The position numbers and the translations under genes were made by a program. A stretch of DNA of 64,000 bases, taken from Okapia johnstoni. Taxonomy: Eukaryota > Chordata > Mammalia > Artiodactyla > Giraffidae. A model generated the notes under the pieces. That model was not told the origin of the DNA and ran no database searches. It saw nothing but the letters and a program-made list of their open reading frames with translations. The stretch is from positions 22,294,001-22,358,000 of the forward strand of contig CM044314.1 of assembly GCA_024291935.2 (NCBI GenBank). Direction: 5' to 3'. Shown here one piece after another: positions 1 through 10,712 of this stretch; within the stretch, counting starts at the first letter, position 1; each line of letters starts with the position of its first letter.

Positions 1-394
1 ACTTTCTAGCAAGAGGATCAGGAAGGCAGATGCCTGGGAGCTAGAGACTGTGGGTGAGAATGAGATAGAGGAACTCAAGAAAGTGATGGCTCAACTTACA
101 TGGAACCTTTGGCCTCACTCCCAACCTAAGCCATGTGTGGAATTGACCCAAAACAGCATCCCAAAATGTTTGAAAACTATGGAGTAGACAACCGCCCTCC
201 ACCCTCTGCCAGGATTCAAACTCACTGATGATTGATGAAGAAGCAAAATAGACCTGAATAGCATTGCAAAGTCTTCAAAAACTGAACTTAGATTAGAACC
301 ATAGCTCATAGAAGGCATGTTAGAATATACATTCTGAAACACCTGTGTCCATTGCCTGGCAAAGCAAAAAGCAAAACCTAAATATCCCCAGAGG
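1..394. other. unassigned sequence, possibly L1 5' UTR
   Basis: No gene is visible. The A-rich sequence leads without a clear break into the old L1 that becomes recognisable at about 395, so it may be part of that element's 5' region, but I cannot align it to a remembered consensus. The short frames here are interrupted and match no known family. Confidence 0.3.
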
Positions 395-1262
395 ATTTAA
401 ACATGACCCATAGCCTTATAACAATATTCAAAATGCCCAGTATACCATCCAAATTATTCAATATTCAATATTCCTGTGTAAAACCAGGAAAATCTGACAA
501 ATTCTCAATGGAAAGGATGATGAAGTCCAATCAACTCCATTATAACAGGCTCCAAGAAGTCAGAGCAAATACTCTTGGAACAAATGGAAAAAGAGGAAGT
601 CTCAGGAGAGAAATAGAAGTTACTAAAGAACAAAATGGAAATTTTAGACCTGAAAAATGCAATAAATGAAATTAGAAGAATTCACTCGTTGGGCTCAGTA
701 GAAGGATGGAGATGACAGAGAAATGGACTTGAAGATAGATCGATGGAAATTACACTTTTTATACAAGAGAAAATGTTAAAAAAAATTATCAGAGCCTCTG
801 TTGAACAAGATCAAAAGTCCACCATTTATATCAGCAGAGTCTTAAATAAGAGAAAAAGAGTCCTATACCAAAATAATTTGATGAAATAATGCACAAAAAC
901 TTCCAAATTTTGGTGAAAGACATCACCTTACAGATTCCAGAAATTAATGAACTCTAGATAGGATAAGTTGAAGGAACTCACTCCTAAGCACATTAAAATC
1001 AAACTTGAGAAACTGGACAAAAATTTTGAGAGAAGCCAGAGAAAAGTAACACATTATATATAAGGGGAAAGCTTAGAAAGAGTGAATATTTTTATCAGAC
1101 CCAAAGACAGTGGAATAACATTTTTAAAGTACTGAAGGAAAAGTGCTGACAGCTCAGTTGTCGTATCTAGCAAAAGTATCTTTCAGAAATAAAGGAAGAA
1201 TAAATACATTCTCAGAGGAAGACAAACCAAGAGAATTTATCATCGGCAGAGTTGCTCTAAAA

Positions 1263-1455
1263 CAACTGTGACATGTTTGAATTTTCAGGTTTGAAAATTC
1301 TTTGTTGATGTTCTGTGTATTGTAGGATGTTTAACAACATCCCTGGGGCTACATACTGGAGGTCAGTAGACACCACCTTCTGCTAGTTACAGCAAGAGAA
1401 TATGTCTCCAGATATTGCCCTTTGGAGGGAAATAGCACCAAGTTGAGAGCTACTG
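1263..1455 (-). mobile_element. MER20-like hAT DNA transposon
   Basis: The sequence matches the reverse strand of MER20, a non-autonomous hAT-Charlie element, including the conserved stretch around 1318-1345. The right end (about 1441-1455) keeps a decayed terminal repeat resembling TTGAGAACCACTG. The copy is flanked by an exact 8-bp duplication, CTCTAAAA, at 1255-1262 and 1456-1463, the size expected for hAT transposition. It sits inside the old L1, so it is younger than that L1. Its length (193 bp) is slightly below the usual roughly 220 bp. Confidence 0.85.
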
Positions 1456-1683
1456 CTCTAAAATAAATGTTAAAGGCAATTTTTCAGTTAAAAGGGAAAT
1501 GATACTGAGGGAAACTTGAAATTTCAGAAATAAGAGAAGAGCAGTAACAAACATAAATATAGGAGTCAATACAATAGATGATCTTTCTCCTCCTAAGTTC
1601 CTTAAAATAGGTATGATGGCTGAAAGCAAAATCTTTAGATACAATTTATGACAACAGCAAGATGAGAAGGGTAAAAGTGACAT

Positions 1684-1892
1684 GTTAAGTGTTAGTCACT
1701 CAGTCGTGTCTGACTCTGAGGCACCATGGACTGTATGTATGTAGCCCACCAGGCTTCTCTGTCCATGGAATTCTCCAGACAAAAATACTGGAGTGGGTGG
1801 CCATTCCTTTCTCTGAGGATCTTCCTGAACCAGGGATCATACCCAAGTCTTCGGTATTCAAGATTTACCATCTGAATGACTAGGGAAGCCCC
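1684..1892 (-). mobile_element. Bov-tA SINE
   Basis: A ruminant tRNA-derived SINE in antisense: the BovB-like tail (about 1690-1720, ACTCAGTCGTGTCTGAC) lies on the left and the tRNA-derived head (ending AGGGAAGCCCC) on the right. It is diverged from consensus. It is inserted in the spacer of the old L1. No convincing target duplication is visible. Confidence 0.9.
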
Positions 1893-3005
1893 AATGAACT
1901 CCATCTTCTCTTTGAAATATACAGTGGTAAATTCCCACATTCTACTTGAGGCGGTAAAATATTAATTCTAAGTAGTCTGAACAATTGATATGTTTATTGT
2001 AATCTCTATAGCAATCACCTAAAAGACTGTATAAAGAGACATAGTCCAAAACCTAACAGATAAGATTGAAATCTAAAAAACATTCAAATTCTTCAACACA
2101 CAGTATGAAAGCAGAAAGAGAGGGGGGAAAAAATAAAAGGAAGGAGAAGAAGCCAATAATAAAATGGGAGAACTAAACCCAAGCATATCAATGATTACAT
2201 GAAATGGCCAACACACATCAATTAACAGGAGGTCCAGCTAAGTGTGGATTATAAGAAATCCACTTTAAACATAAAAATGCAGCTAAATTAGCAGTATGGA
2301 AAAATATAAAATGTGCAAACACTGATAAAAAAGAGCTGAAATGGTTGTATTCCTATCAGACAAAGTAGAAGTCAGGGTAATTAAGAGGGATAAGGAGGAC
2401 ATTGTGTAATGATAGAAAAATCAACTTGTTAAGAAGCTGTGACAATTCTGAAGATGTAGGCACCTAGCAAAAGAGCTTTGCATGAGGCAATACTGATAAA
2501 ACTGAAGGGAGAAATGAACAAACTCCAATTAAAGTTGGGACGCTTCAACACTTCTCTTGATGATTGATAGAACTTGTTAACAGAAAATCAGCAAGTGTAT
2601 AAAAGAAGTGAACCATGGCACAATCAATTTTAACTAATTAATTTTTCTCATACACTTCACTCAACAGCAGTTGAATAGGTATTCTTTTCGAAGTCACATG
2701 CAACAGTCTTCAAGAGAGACCATATCCTGTGTTGTGAAACAAAACTAAATAAACAGAAATCTTATAAAGTATGTACTTGGACTATAATTGAGTTAAACTA
2801 GAAATCAGTAACAGAAAGACTGTCAAGAAAAATGCCCAAACACTTGGAAATTAAATAACACACTTCTAAATAGCTCTTGAGTCAAAGAAGAAGTTTCAAG
2901 GGAAATTAGAAATGACCTTGAATTGAATGAAATGAAAAGATGTAAAAATTTGTAGAGCAGCTGAAGTAGTGCATAGAGGAAGTTTATAGCCCCAAGTGCC
3001 TATAG

Positions 3006-3122
3006 CAGAGAAGTGGGGTAGGCAGAATAAAGGTCTCCATGGAAACTGTGAGTATGTTATGTTACATGGGAAAGGAGAATTAATATAGCAGATAGACTTA
3101 AGATCGCTAATTGTCTGACATT
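3006..3122 (+). mobile_element. old interspersed repeat, left part (interrupted)
   Basis: The sequence matches the beginning of a common mammalian repeat whose later half resumes at 7979 (about 3060, TATGTTATGTTACATGGG). It is inserted in the old L1, because L1 ORF2 sequence ends just before it and resumes after its right part at 8346. The repeat has an L1-like 3' end style, but I do not assign the family by name. Confidence 0.65.
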
Positions 3123-3853
3123 TATTTATTTATGGTTGATAAATTAGTTTTACTTTTTTCCACTTTCAAAATTAATGTATACAATTGTGTGCATTGAAGG
3201 TATATAACATAATTATTTGACTTACATACTTCACGAAATGATGACTATGAAACTTATTGTTTAGTGGACATTCATCATCTCATACAGATACAGAATTAGA
3301 GAAATATAAAAAAATTTTCTTGTAATGAGAATTCTTAGGATTCCCTCTCTTCGTGGCTTTCATATATAATATATAGCAGTGTTAATTATTTTTATCATGT
3401 TATACATTACTTCCCTAGTACTTATTTATCTTCTAACTAGAAGTTTGAACTTTTGGACTGCCTTCATCCAATTCCTCCTCTCCCCACCCTATTCTGGAAC
3501 CACTAATCTGAGCTTTTTCTATGAGTTTTATTGGTTTGTTTTTGAAGTATAATTAACCTACAAAGCTATGTTAATTCCTGGCACACAAGATTCAATATTC
3601 CTATACATTTCAAAATGATCACCATGATACATTTAGTTACAATCTGTCATCAAAGACATTACATAATTTTCGACGATGTTCACCATATTGTACACTTCAC
3701 CCCCATGACTCATTTATTTTGTAACTGGAAAATTATTCCTCTAATTTCCCTCCCCCATTTCTGTCGTTTCCTGCTGCCCACCCCCACCCAGCTCCTTAGA
3801 AACAACCTGCTTATTCTCTGATCTGTTTTGCTTTGTTTGTTTGTTTTGTTTTC
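3123..3853 (-). mobile_element. antisense L1 3' UTR, segment 1
   Basis: AT-rich sequence matching an L1 3' UTR in reverse, starting at a T-rich end (TTTATTTATTTATGG) and running towards the 5' side of the element. The element continues at 5471, 6467 and 7871, so it was inserted whole into the old repeat at 3122/7979 and later broken by BovB and SINE insertions. No open frame of note. Confidence 0.75.
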
Positions 3854-5470
3854 TCAGTTCAGTTCAGTTCAGTTGCTCAGTCATGTCCGAATTTTTGCGA
3901 CCCCATGCACCGCAGCACACCAGGCCTCTCTGTCCATCACCAACTCCTGGAGTTCACCCAAACTCTTGTCCACCGAGTCGGTGATGCCATCCAACCATCT
4001 CATCCTCTGACGTCCCCTTCTCCTCCGACCTCAATCTTTCCCAGCATCAGGGTCTTTTCCAATGAGTCAGCTGTTCACATCAGGTGGCCAAAGTATTGGA
4101 GTTTCAGCTTCAACATCAGTCCTTCCAATGAACATCCAGGACTGATCCCCTTTGGGATGGACTGGTTGGATCTCCTTGCAGTCCAGGGACTCTCAAGAGT
4201 CTTCTCCAACACCACAGTTCAAAAGCATCAATTCTTCGGCACTCAGCTTTCTTTATAGTCCAACTCTGACATCCATACGTGACCACTGGAAAAACCATAG
4301 CCTTGACTAGATGAACCTTTGTTGGCAAAGTAATGTCTCTGCTTTTAAATATGCTATCTATGTTGGTCATAAGCTTCCTTCCAAGGAGCAAGCGTCTTTT
4401 AATTTCATGGCTGCAATCACCATCTTCAGTGATTTTGGAGCCCCCCAAAATAAAGTCAGCCACTGTCTCCACTGTTTCCCCATCTATTTGCCGTGATGTG
4501 ATGGGACCAGATGCCATGATCTCAGTTTTCTGAATGCTGAGCTTTAAGCCAACTTTTTCACTCTCCTCTTTCACTTTCATCAAGAGGCTCTTGAGTTCTT
4601 CACTTTCTGCCATAAGGGTGGTGTCATCTGCATATCTGAGGTTATTGATATTTCTCCCAGCAATCTTAATTCCACCTTGTGCTTCGTCTAGCCCAGCATT
4701 TCTCATGATGTACTCTGCATATAAGTTAAATAAGCAAGGTGACAATATACAGCCTGATGTACTCTTTTTCCTATTTGGAACCAGTCTGTTGTTCCATGTC
4801 CAGTTCTAACTGTTGCTTCCTGACCTGCATACAGGTTTCTCAAGAGGCAGGTCAGGTGGTCTGGTATGCCCTTCTCTTTCAGAATTTTCCACAGTTGATT
4901 GTGATCCACACAGTCAAAGGCTTTGGCATAGTCAATAAAGCAGAAATAGATGTTTTCCTGGAATTCTCTTGCTTTTTTCGATGATCCAGCGGATGTTGGC
5001 AATTTGATCTCTGGTTCCTCTGCCTTTTCTAAAACCAGCTTGAACACCTGGAAGTTCACGGTTCGTGTATTGCTGAAGCCTGGCTTGGAGAATTTTGAGC
5101 ATTACTTTACTAGTGTGTGAGATGAGTGCAATTGTGGGGTAGTTTGAACATTCCTTGGCATTGCCTTTCCTTGGGGTTGGAATGAAAACTGACCTTTTCC
5201 AGTTGCGTGGCCACTGCTGAGTTTTCCCAATTTGCTGGAATGTTGAGTGCAGCACTTTCACAGCATCATCTTTTAAGATTTGAAAGAGCTAAACTGGAAT
5301 TCCATCACTTCCACTAGCTTTGTTCATAGTGATGCTTCCTAAGGCCCACTTGACTTCACGTTCCAGGTTGTCTGGCTCTAGGTAAGTGATCACACAATCA
5401 TGATTATCTGGGTGGTGAAGATCTTTTTTATACAGTTCTTCTGTGTATTCTTGCCACCTATTCTTAAGAC
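3854..5470 (-). mobile_element. BovB LINE, 5'-truncated, antisense
   Basis: An RTE-clade LINE typical of ruminants. The 3' end lies on the left with repeated CAGTT units (3854-3880), the shared tail with Bov-A SINEs. It extends through the C-terminal domain and reverse transcriptase, and ends at about 5470 where L1 resumes, so the endonuclease half is missing. At 5470 the flank reads CTTTGTTTTTTAG and on the left GCTTTGTTTGTTTG, so a T-rich target duplication is possible but not clear. Confidence 0.95.
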
Positions 5471-5561
5471 CTTTGTTTTTTAGATTCTCCATATAAGTGA
5501 AATATACAATATTTCTCTTTGTCTGGCTTCTTTTATTTAGTATAATATCCTCTAGGTCCAT
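4116..5561 (-). pseudogene. BovB ORF2 fragment (reverse transcriptase), frameshifted
   Basis: Four overlapping frames on the minus strand together give the BovB polymerase domain: 5561-5289 (linker up to GSDGIPV, the first part of this frame being L1-derived), 5261-4932 (RKGRGTRDQIANIRW), 5059-4703 (FIDYAKAFDCVDH, the first catalytic Asp motif) and 4745-4116 (SPCLFNLYAEY and the catalytic YADD box in [12 protein letters not shown]). A stop at 5287-5289 (TAG where related copies have a sense codon) and at least two frameshifts, near 5000 and 4720, separate them. One Glu of the acidic run after YADD is missing. It is non-functional and lacks the endonuclease. Confidence 0.9.
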
Positions 5562-5675
5562 TATGTTGTTAAAACAGCAAGATTTCAGTTTTTATGACTG
5601 AGTAACATTTCATTGTGTGTGAAATACATATACGTATACATATATACATATATGTATATATATACACACTCTGGC
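5471..5675 (-). mobile_element. antisense L1, segment 2
   Basis: This continues the antisense L1 from 3853, matching L1 sequence around the words ATTTAGTATAATATCCTC and ACATTTCATTGTGTGTG. It ends in an (AT/CA)-rich run at 5620-5675, a common expansion point in this part of L1. Non-L1 sequence follows. Confidence 0.75.
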
Positions 5676-6252
5676 ATGTGTCCAGAATAAGAAGGACCTT
5701 GTCCAGCCTCGAACATCCTCAGGATGCTTGAGCCCCCTACTCAAATGTTTTCAGCCAAAGATTTGTCATCTTCAGGCCACTGAGATGGTTCTCCCTCTGT
5801 CCTTAAGGACCAGGCCCACCCTCCTGTCATGGTTTGTCCTGTCATGGCTTAGGGAGCTGAGCAGATCATCCTGCAGGTCTGCTCTGTCTCCTTTCTTTCC
5901 CGTTGGCCACTTTCTTGTTCCCTGCTGCCTTGCCTCTCCACACTGGGTGCTTGGGCTGCATGTGTGATGTATCCTTCGTGGCAACGTGAGCCATGTATTG
6001 AGGGTCCACCACGTGCTGTGTATGGCTCAGAAAGCCCTCCCTGTGGCCCCTGTGCTCTGAACCATGAAGGCAGGGAGGCAGCTGTTCCATCTGGGTTGAG
6101 AAGACTAGATGACCTTCTTGCAAATGGAACTCTGCCTCTTCTCAATGCAGTGCGAAGTTCCCAGCATCTATTGGCAATACAAGGATTTCATGTCATTTCA
6201 GTAATATAGTGAGCATATGTATGCAAATTTTGAGAACTGGTGCTAGAAGTTG
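5676..6252. other. unassigned ~0.58 kb segment inside L1
   Basis: This segment separates two parts of one antisense L1, so it arrived as an insertion or replacement, yet it matches no repeat I recognise. Its base composition (balanced, GC richer than the L1 around it) differs from its surroundings. Short frames on both strands are not protein-like. It could be an unfamiliar LTR, a retroposed transcript piece or a filler acquired at a repair event. Confidence 0.4.
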
Positions 6253-6466
6253 AGGGGCTTCCCAAGTGGCGCAGTGATAAAGAATCTGCCTGAATGTGGG
6301 AGCCCTGGGAAATGTGGGTTCAGTTCTTGGGTCTGGAAGATGCCCTGGAGTAGGAAATGGCAGCCCACACCAGTTTTCTTGCCTGGAAAATTCCATGGTC
6401 AGTGGCGCCTGGAGAGCTGCAGTCTATAGGGTCAGAGAGTTGGACACAACTGAGTGACTGAGCATA
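6253..6466 (+). mobile_element. Bov-tA SINE
   Basis: The tRNA-like head GGCTTCCCAAGTGGCGCAGT is on the left and the BovB-shared tail (GTTGGACACAACTGAGTGAC) on the right, followed by a CA-rich run. The internal A-unit is intact with moderate divergence. It sits at the right edge of the unassigned segment. Confidence 0.9.
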
Positions 6467-6837
6467 CATACACACACACCACACCTTCTATATCCATTCG
6501 TCTATTTGGCAGTTAAGTTGCTTCCATATCTTGGCTCTTGAAAATAGTGGTACAATGAAGATGGGATGCATATGCCTTTTCCATTTTCTTTGGATAAATA
6601 CCCAGAATTGGAATTTCTGGATTACATAATAGTTATATTTTTAATTTTTTGAGGAATCTCCATAGTGTTTTCCACAGTGGCTCTATGAATTTACATCCCT
6701 ACCAACAGTGCACAAGAACTCTCTTTTCTCTACATCTTCACCCACACTTGTTATTTGTTGTCTTTTTGATGATAGCCATTCTGGCAGGTGTGAGGTGACA
6801 TCTTTTGTTATTTTGATTTGCTTTTCCCTGACGATTA
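6467..6837 (-). mobile_element. antisense L1, segment 3
   Basis: This continues the antisense L1, covering the end of ORF2 as seen from the reverse strand (words such as GCTTCCATATCTTGGCTCTTG and CCAACAGTGCACAAG). It ends at TGACGATTA, the left copy of the target duplication of the BovB at 6838. Confidence 0.8.
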
Positions 6838-7861
6838 CCAGACCACCTGACCTGTCTCTTGAGAAACCTGTTTGCAGGTCAGGAAGCAACAGTTAGAACT
6901 GGACATGGAACAACAGACTGGTTCCAAATAGGAAAAGGAGTACGTCAAGGTTGTATATTGTCACCCTGCTTACTTAACTTATATGCAGAGTACATCATGA
7001 GAAACGCTGGGCTGGAAGAAACACAAGCTGGAATCAAGATTGCCGGGAGAAATATCAATAACCTCAGATATGCAGATGACACCACCCTTATGGCAGAAAG
7101 TGAAGAAGAACTAAAGAGCCTCTTGATGAAAGTGAAAGAGGAGAGTGAAAAAGCTGGCTTACAGCTCAACGTTCAGAAAACTAAGATCATGGCATCTGGT
7201 CCCATCACTTCGTGGGACATAGATGGGGAAACAGTGGAAACAGTGTCAGACTTTATTTTTTGGGGCTCCAGAATCACTGCTGATGGTGATTGCAGCCATG
7301 AAATTAAAAGACGCTTGCTCCTTGGAAAGAAGGTTATGGCCAACCTAGATAGCATATTTAAAAGCAGAGACGTTACTTTGCCAACAAAAGTCCGTCTAGT
7401 CAAGGCTATGGTTTTTCCAGTGGTTATGTATGGATGTGAGAGTTGGATGGTGAAGAAAGCTGAGCGCCGAAGAATTGATGCTTTTGAACTGTGGTGTTGG
7501 AGAAGACTCTTGAGAGTCCCTTGGACTGCAAGGAGATCCAATCAATCCATCCTAAAAGAGATCAATCCTGGGTGTTCATTGGAAGGTCTGATGTTGAGGC
7601 TGAAACTCCAATACTTTGGCCACCTCATGCGAAGAGTTGACTCATTGGAAAAGACCCTGATGCTGGGTAGAATTGGGGGCGGGAGGAGAAGGGGACGACA
7701 GAGGATGAGATGGTTGGATGGCATCACCGACTCGATGGACATGGGTTTGGGTAGACTCCGGGAGTTGGTGAGGGACAGAGAGGCCTGGCGTGCTGCAATT
7801 CATGGGGTCGCAAAGAGTTGGACACGACTGAGCGACTGAACTGAACTGAACTGAACTGAAT
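6838..7861 (+). mobile_element. BovB LINE, 5'-truncated, sense
   Basis: A 1.0-kb 3' piece of BovB ending in the short tandem tail (CTGAA units, 7838-7860). It is flanked by a 9-bp duplication, TGACGATTA (6829-6837) and TGATGATTA (7862-7870), with one difference. This shows insertion by target-primed reverse transcription into the antisense L1. The low divergence and long open frame suggest it is among the youngest BovB copies here. Confidence 0.95.
6859..7839 (+). pseudogene. BovB ORF2 C-terminal half, open for 326 codons
   Basis: This frame stays open from the truncation point to the natural BovB stop. It holds the RT motif QGCILSP (residues 30-36), the catalytic YADD (71-74) in [12 protein letters not shown], the thumb region and the basic C-terminal domain ([11 protein letters not shown] near residue 280). 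The endonuclease, the finger motifs and the first catalytic Asp (FIDYAKAFD) are lost by 5' truncation, so it cannot encode a working polymerase. The first codon listed (TTG) is an artefact: homology begins upstream, at 6838. No promoter is evident. Confidence 0.9.
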
Positions 7862-7870
7862 TGATGATTA

Positions 7871-7978
7871 CTGATGTTGAGCAACTTTTCATATGCTTAT
7901 TAGTCATCTGTACTAGTTGTTTGGAAGAATGTCTATTCAGGTCCTTTGCCCATTTTTTGATAATCAGTTGAGTTTAAA
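7871..7978 (-). mobile_element. antisense L1, segment 4
   Basis: The last part of the antisense L1 begun at 3123 (CTGATGTTGAGCAACTTTTC ... CAGGTCCTTTGCCC). It ends where the older repeat resumes, which gives the right border of the L1 insertion. Confidence 0.8.
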
Positions 7979-8345
7979 ATAGAGAGACCATCCTGGATTA
8001 TCCAGGTGGCCCAATGCAATCCAGTCCTTACAAGTCCTTATAAGTGGAAGAAGACAAAATAGAGAGAATCAAGGAAATGAGAACATGAGAGAGATGACCC
8101 GACATCACTGGTTTTGAAGATGGAGAAGAGCATCACGAGTCAAAGGATGTGAGTGCCCTCTGGTATTTGGGAAAGGCAGATCATCCCCTAGAACATCCAA
8201 CAGGAAAGTGAGCCTGCCAACACCTTGATTTTAGCCCAGTGAGACACATTCCAGCCTTCTGGCCTCTAGAAGTCTGAGACCGCAGATTTGTACTTCTTTA
8301 GCCACTAAGTATGTAGTTGTTACAGAACCTTAGGAAACTAATATG
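7979..8345 (+). mobile_element. old interspersed repeat, right part
   Basis: This completes the repeat begun at 3006: the common mammalian sequence around CATCCTGGATTATCCAGGTG (7988) to CACCTTGATTTTAGCCCAGT (8222), ending GGAAACTAATATG. Together the two parts give about 480 bp. The gap between them is wholly made of later insertions. Confidence 0.7.
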
Positions 8346-8520
8346 AGTGTCAAACAGACGGCCTTTGTTTTAATCTGAAGAAAGTAGAAAAAGATGAGCA
8401 AATGAAATGCAAATAGGGGTAGAAATGAAGTAATGAATATCAGTGGAGAGATCAATTAAATTGAAAGCAGAAAGATAATAGAGAAAATCAATGAAAATAA
8501 AATATGTGTTTTATAAGAGT
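8346..8520 (+). mobile_element. old L1 ORF2 region, resumed
   Basis: L1 ORF2 sequence in the same orientation as 395-3005 and next in order within the element (GAAAGCAGAAAGATAATAGA ... AAAATCAATG). It shows that the material from 3006 to 8345 was inserted into one L1. The frame is broken. Confidence 0.65.
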
Positions 8521-8859
8521 TTAGTTACACTGTTATTGAGCCAATGGACCATTGCTGGATTCTTCCTCATTGCTCATGACACTTTGAGTTGTATATTCTG
8601 TTCCTTGCAACCAAAAGAATCTAAATTCAACATGTTATGAGACAAATGCCATCCCTCATGAGGAGGGTATAGAATGTTAACAGGTTATTTCTACAGGTAA
8701 TATACCCAGGGATATCTTCCCTAGATATAGTGCTGGGTAACTCTTGCCTCTGATGAGCAAAGCAATAAATGTTCTTAAAATCTTTGCAACTGAGAATTCA
8801 CATCTCCCCAAACATTATATTATAAATAGCCACAAGGCATGGTTTAATTACACTCTGTG
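8521..8859. other. non-coding, unassigned
   Basis: No gene or clear repeat. A short stretch near 8600-8630 (CTTGCAACCAAAAGAATC) resembles the end of an old mammalian repeat, but the match is too short to classify. Confidence 0.3.
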
Positions 8860-8870
8860 TATACAATGCA

Positions 8871-9094
8871 CTGAGGCTTCCCCAGTGGCTTACCAGTAAA
8901 GAGTCTGCCTGTAATGCAGGAGATAAAGGAGATGTGACTTTGATCCCTGGGTCAAGTCAGGAAGATACCCTGGAGGGGGGCAAGACAACCCACTCTAGTA
9001 TTCTTCCCGGGAGAATCCCATGGATAGAGGAGCCTGGTGGGCTACAGTCCCTTTGGCTGCAAAGAGTAGGACACCACTGAAGTGACTGAACACA
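8871..9094 (+). mobile_element. Bov-tA SINE with 11-bp target duplication
   Basis: A full-length ruminant tRNA SINE, from the head GAGGCTTCCCCAGTGGCTTA to the tail CACTGAAGTGACTGAACACA. It is flanked by the exact 11-bp repeat TATACAATGCA at 8860-8870 and 9095-9105, direct evidence of retroposition. An A-rich run follows at 9107-9117. Confidence 0.95.
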
Positions 9095-9105
9095 TATACA
9101 ATGCA

Positions 9106-10473
9106 TTAAAAAAAAATTGCACTAAATCAGAACTCTAGTGCTCCAAAAAAAAAAATCCAGACTCCAGTCATCTTGTATTACCCAGTTACTATGCTACAAC
9201 AAATTTCAAGTTATAAAATACAGGGTTCTTAGCAAATTTTTGGAATACAATTTATTTTCACTATGTATAATATTATTAAATGAGAAACACTTTATAGGAT
9301 TATGACAGAAAGACTCCAAGGAAGAGGCCAGTCCCTCAAGAACAAGGGAAAGAAACTGATCGCTATCTTAACTTGGTTTGTTTATGGGAGAGATGATAAC
9401 CATTCATTAATATTGAGAATTCTGGAAATAATTTCATTTTCAGAGAGTTGATGAGTTTGGTGTTGGACTGGTGTTTGCAATGCTGGTGGTATTTACTGGA
9501 GAGGGGTGATAGCCAGGACTGGGGCTAGGGGAGAAGGTCTGGATTGAAGATTCACAGCTAGATATCATGAGAGTAAGATGGGTTAAAGATACTAACCAGG
9601 GAGTACGTAGAGGACAAGGACTGGGAGAATGTCTTCATTTATGGGGAAGCAGAGAAAGATGCCAAGGGGACTGAAAAGGAAGGGTAAGAAAGATGACTTC
9701 ATGCAAGTCAACAGGAAAGGAATTTTGAGAAGGAAGCAGAGGTGCCAGTGCTGAATGCCAGGGAACATGAATTTCCATGGATTCACATCAAGGTCTTGGA
9801 CGGGACAAATACAGGTGAGCACAGGTTGCGGGGTTGGACGTACGGAGTGGTGTGTGTCTGTGTGTTGGGGAGCGGGGTTTCCATGGTATGTGTGTCCTAT
9901 GGTTCGGAGTGGAGATCACTCTGGAGCCACAGAGAGTACATGGCAGGTGAGGGAAAGATGTGCTTTGTGCTAATGTGCAATGACTGAGCCTGGGAGGTGT
10001 TGGGGGACCTGAAGTCTGGGTTGGGCAGATGGCAGAAAGGGTGGGGAGGTAAGGGCATGGAAGACAGAAAGCACAGGCAGTAGAAGGAACAAGCAGGGGC
10101 TGAGACCCTGTGTAACATGGTAAGATGGGGAGCCGAGTGGTCTGCATCAAGAGTGAGGTAGAGAAATTAACTCTGAGCCTGGAGGAACCACTCTTTCTTA
10201 AAAGAAAAAAAAAGAATGAATATGGGGTATCAGGGATGGTGGCACGGTAGTGGCTTGGGGATGGCATGGAGGTTTGCTGGCACATTCAAAATAGCTGGCT
10301 TTTAGATGCATCTCCCAAAGGTTCCTTCCAGATCCTCGGAGGCCTGCGAACGGAAGGGGTCCATGACAGTCTGGGAGAAGTTGCAGCCCCCCTCTCTCCC
10401 CCTCCTGACAGTTCTGATCCTGAAGTGCTCAGCCATCTTAGTTAATCTCCAATGAGAGTCCCTCAGAATCATT
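9106..10473. other. unique non-coding sequence
   Basis: I see no supported gene. An 81-codon frame at 9742-9987 and a 165-codon frame on the other strand (10285-9788) have no family likeness; the latter is Pro/Ser/Thr-rich, as expected from composition. Short TG-rich runs occur near 9850-9890. Confidence 0.4.
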
Positions 10474-10486
10474 CTTGCAGGAGGAA

Positions 10487-10701
10487 CGCTCAGTTGCTTA
10501 GTCATGTCCAACTCTTTGCAACCCCATGGACTACAGCCTACCAGGTTCCTCTGTCCATGGGCTTTTTCAGGCAAGAATACTGGAGTGGGTTGCCATTTCC
10601 CACTCCAAGGGATCTTCCCGACCAAGGGATCGAACCCTTGTCTCCTGAGTCTTTTGTATTGGTAGGCGGATTCTTTACCACTCAGCTACCAGGGAAGCTC
10701 C
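10487..10701 (-). mobile_element. Bov-tA SINE with target duplication
   Basis: Antisense ruminant SINE, close to consensus. It is flanked by TGCAGGAGGAA at 10476-10486 and 10702-10712; two more bases match with one difference if extended leftwards. The tRNA-derived B-box region (GGGATCGAACCC) is intact at about 10627-10638. Confidence 0.95.
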
Positions 10702-10712
10702 TGCAGGAGGAA

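Larger units (their letters stand above)
395..3005 (+). mobile_element. old L1 (L1M-type), 5' part: ORF1 region, spacer, start of ORF2
   Basis: From about 395 the sequence follows remembered L1M-type elements in order: 5' UTR (395-560), ORF1 region (about 560-1254), inter-ORF spacer (1464-1683 and 1895-2150), and the start of ORF2 with the endonuclease region (about 2150-3005). All reading frames are broken by stops and indels, so this is a fossil. It is interrupted by a MER20 (1263-1455) and a Bov-tA SINE (1684-1892). It stops at about 3005, where another old repeat is inserted, and resumes at 8346. The exact subfamily is not assigned. Confidence 0.8.

Noticed and set aside
4739..4984. frames on the strand opposite BovB copies
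   Set aside because: They are shadows of BovB in antisense and recur over every BovB copy in the window.
10620..10700. tRNA gene
   Set aside because: B-box-like GGGATCGAACCC belongs to the tRNA-derived head of a Bov-tA SINE; no cloverleaf can be completed. The same holds for the other SINE heads, such as 11727 and 61458.
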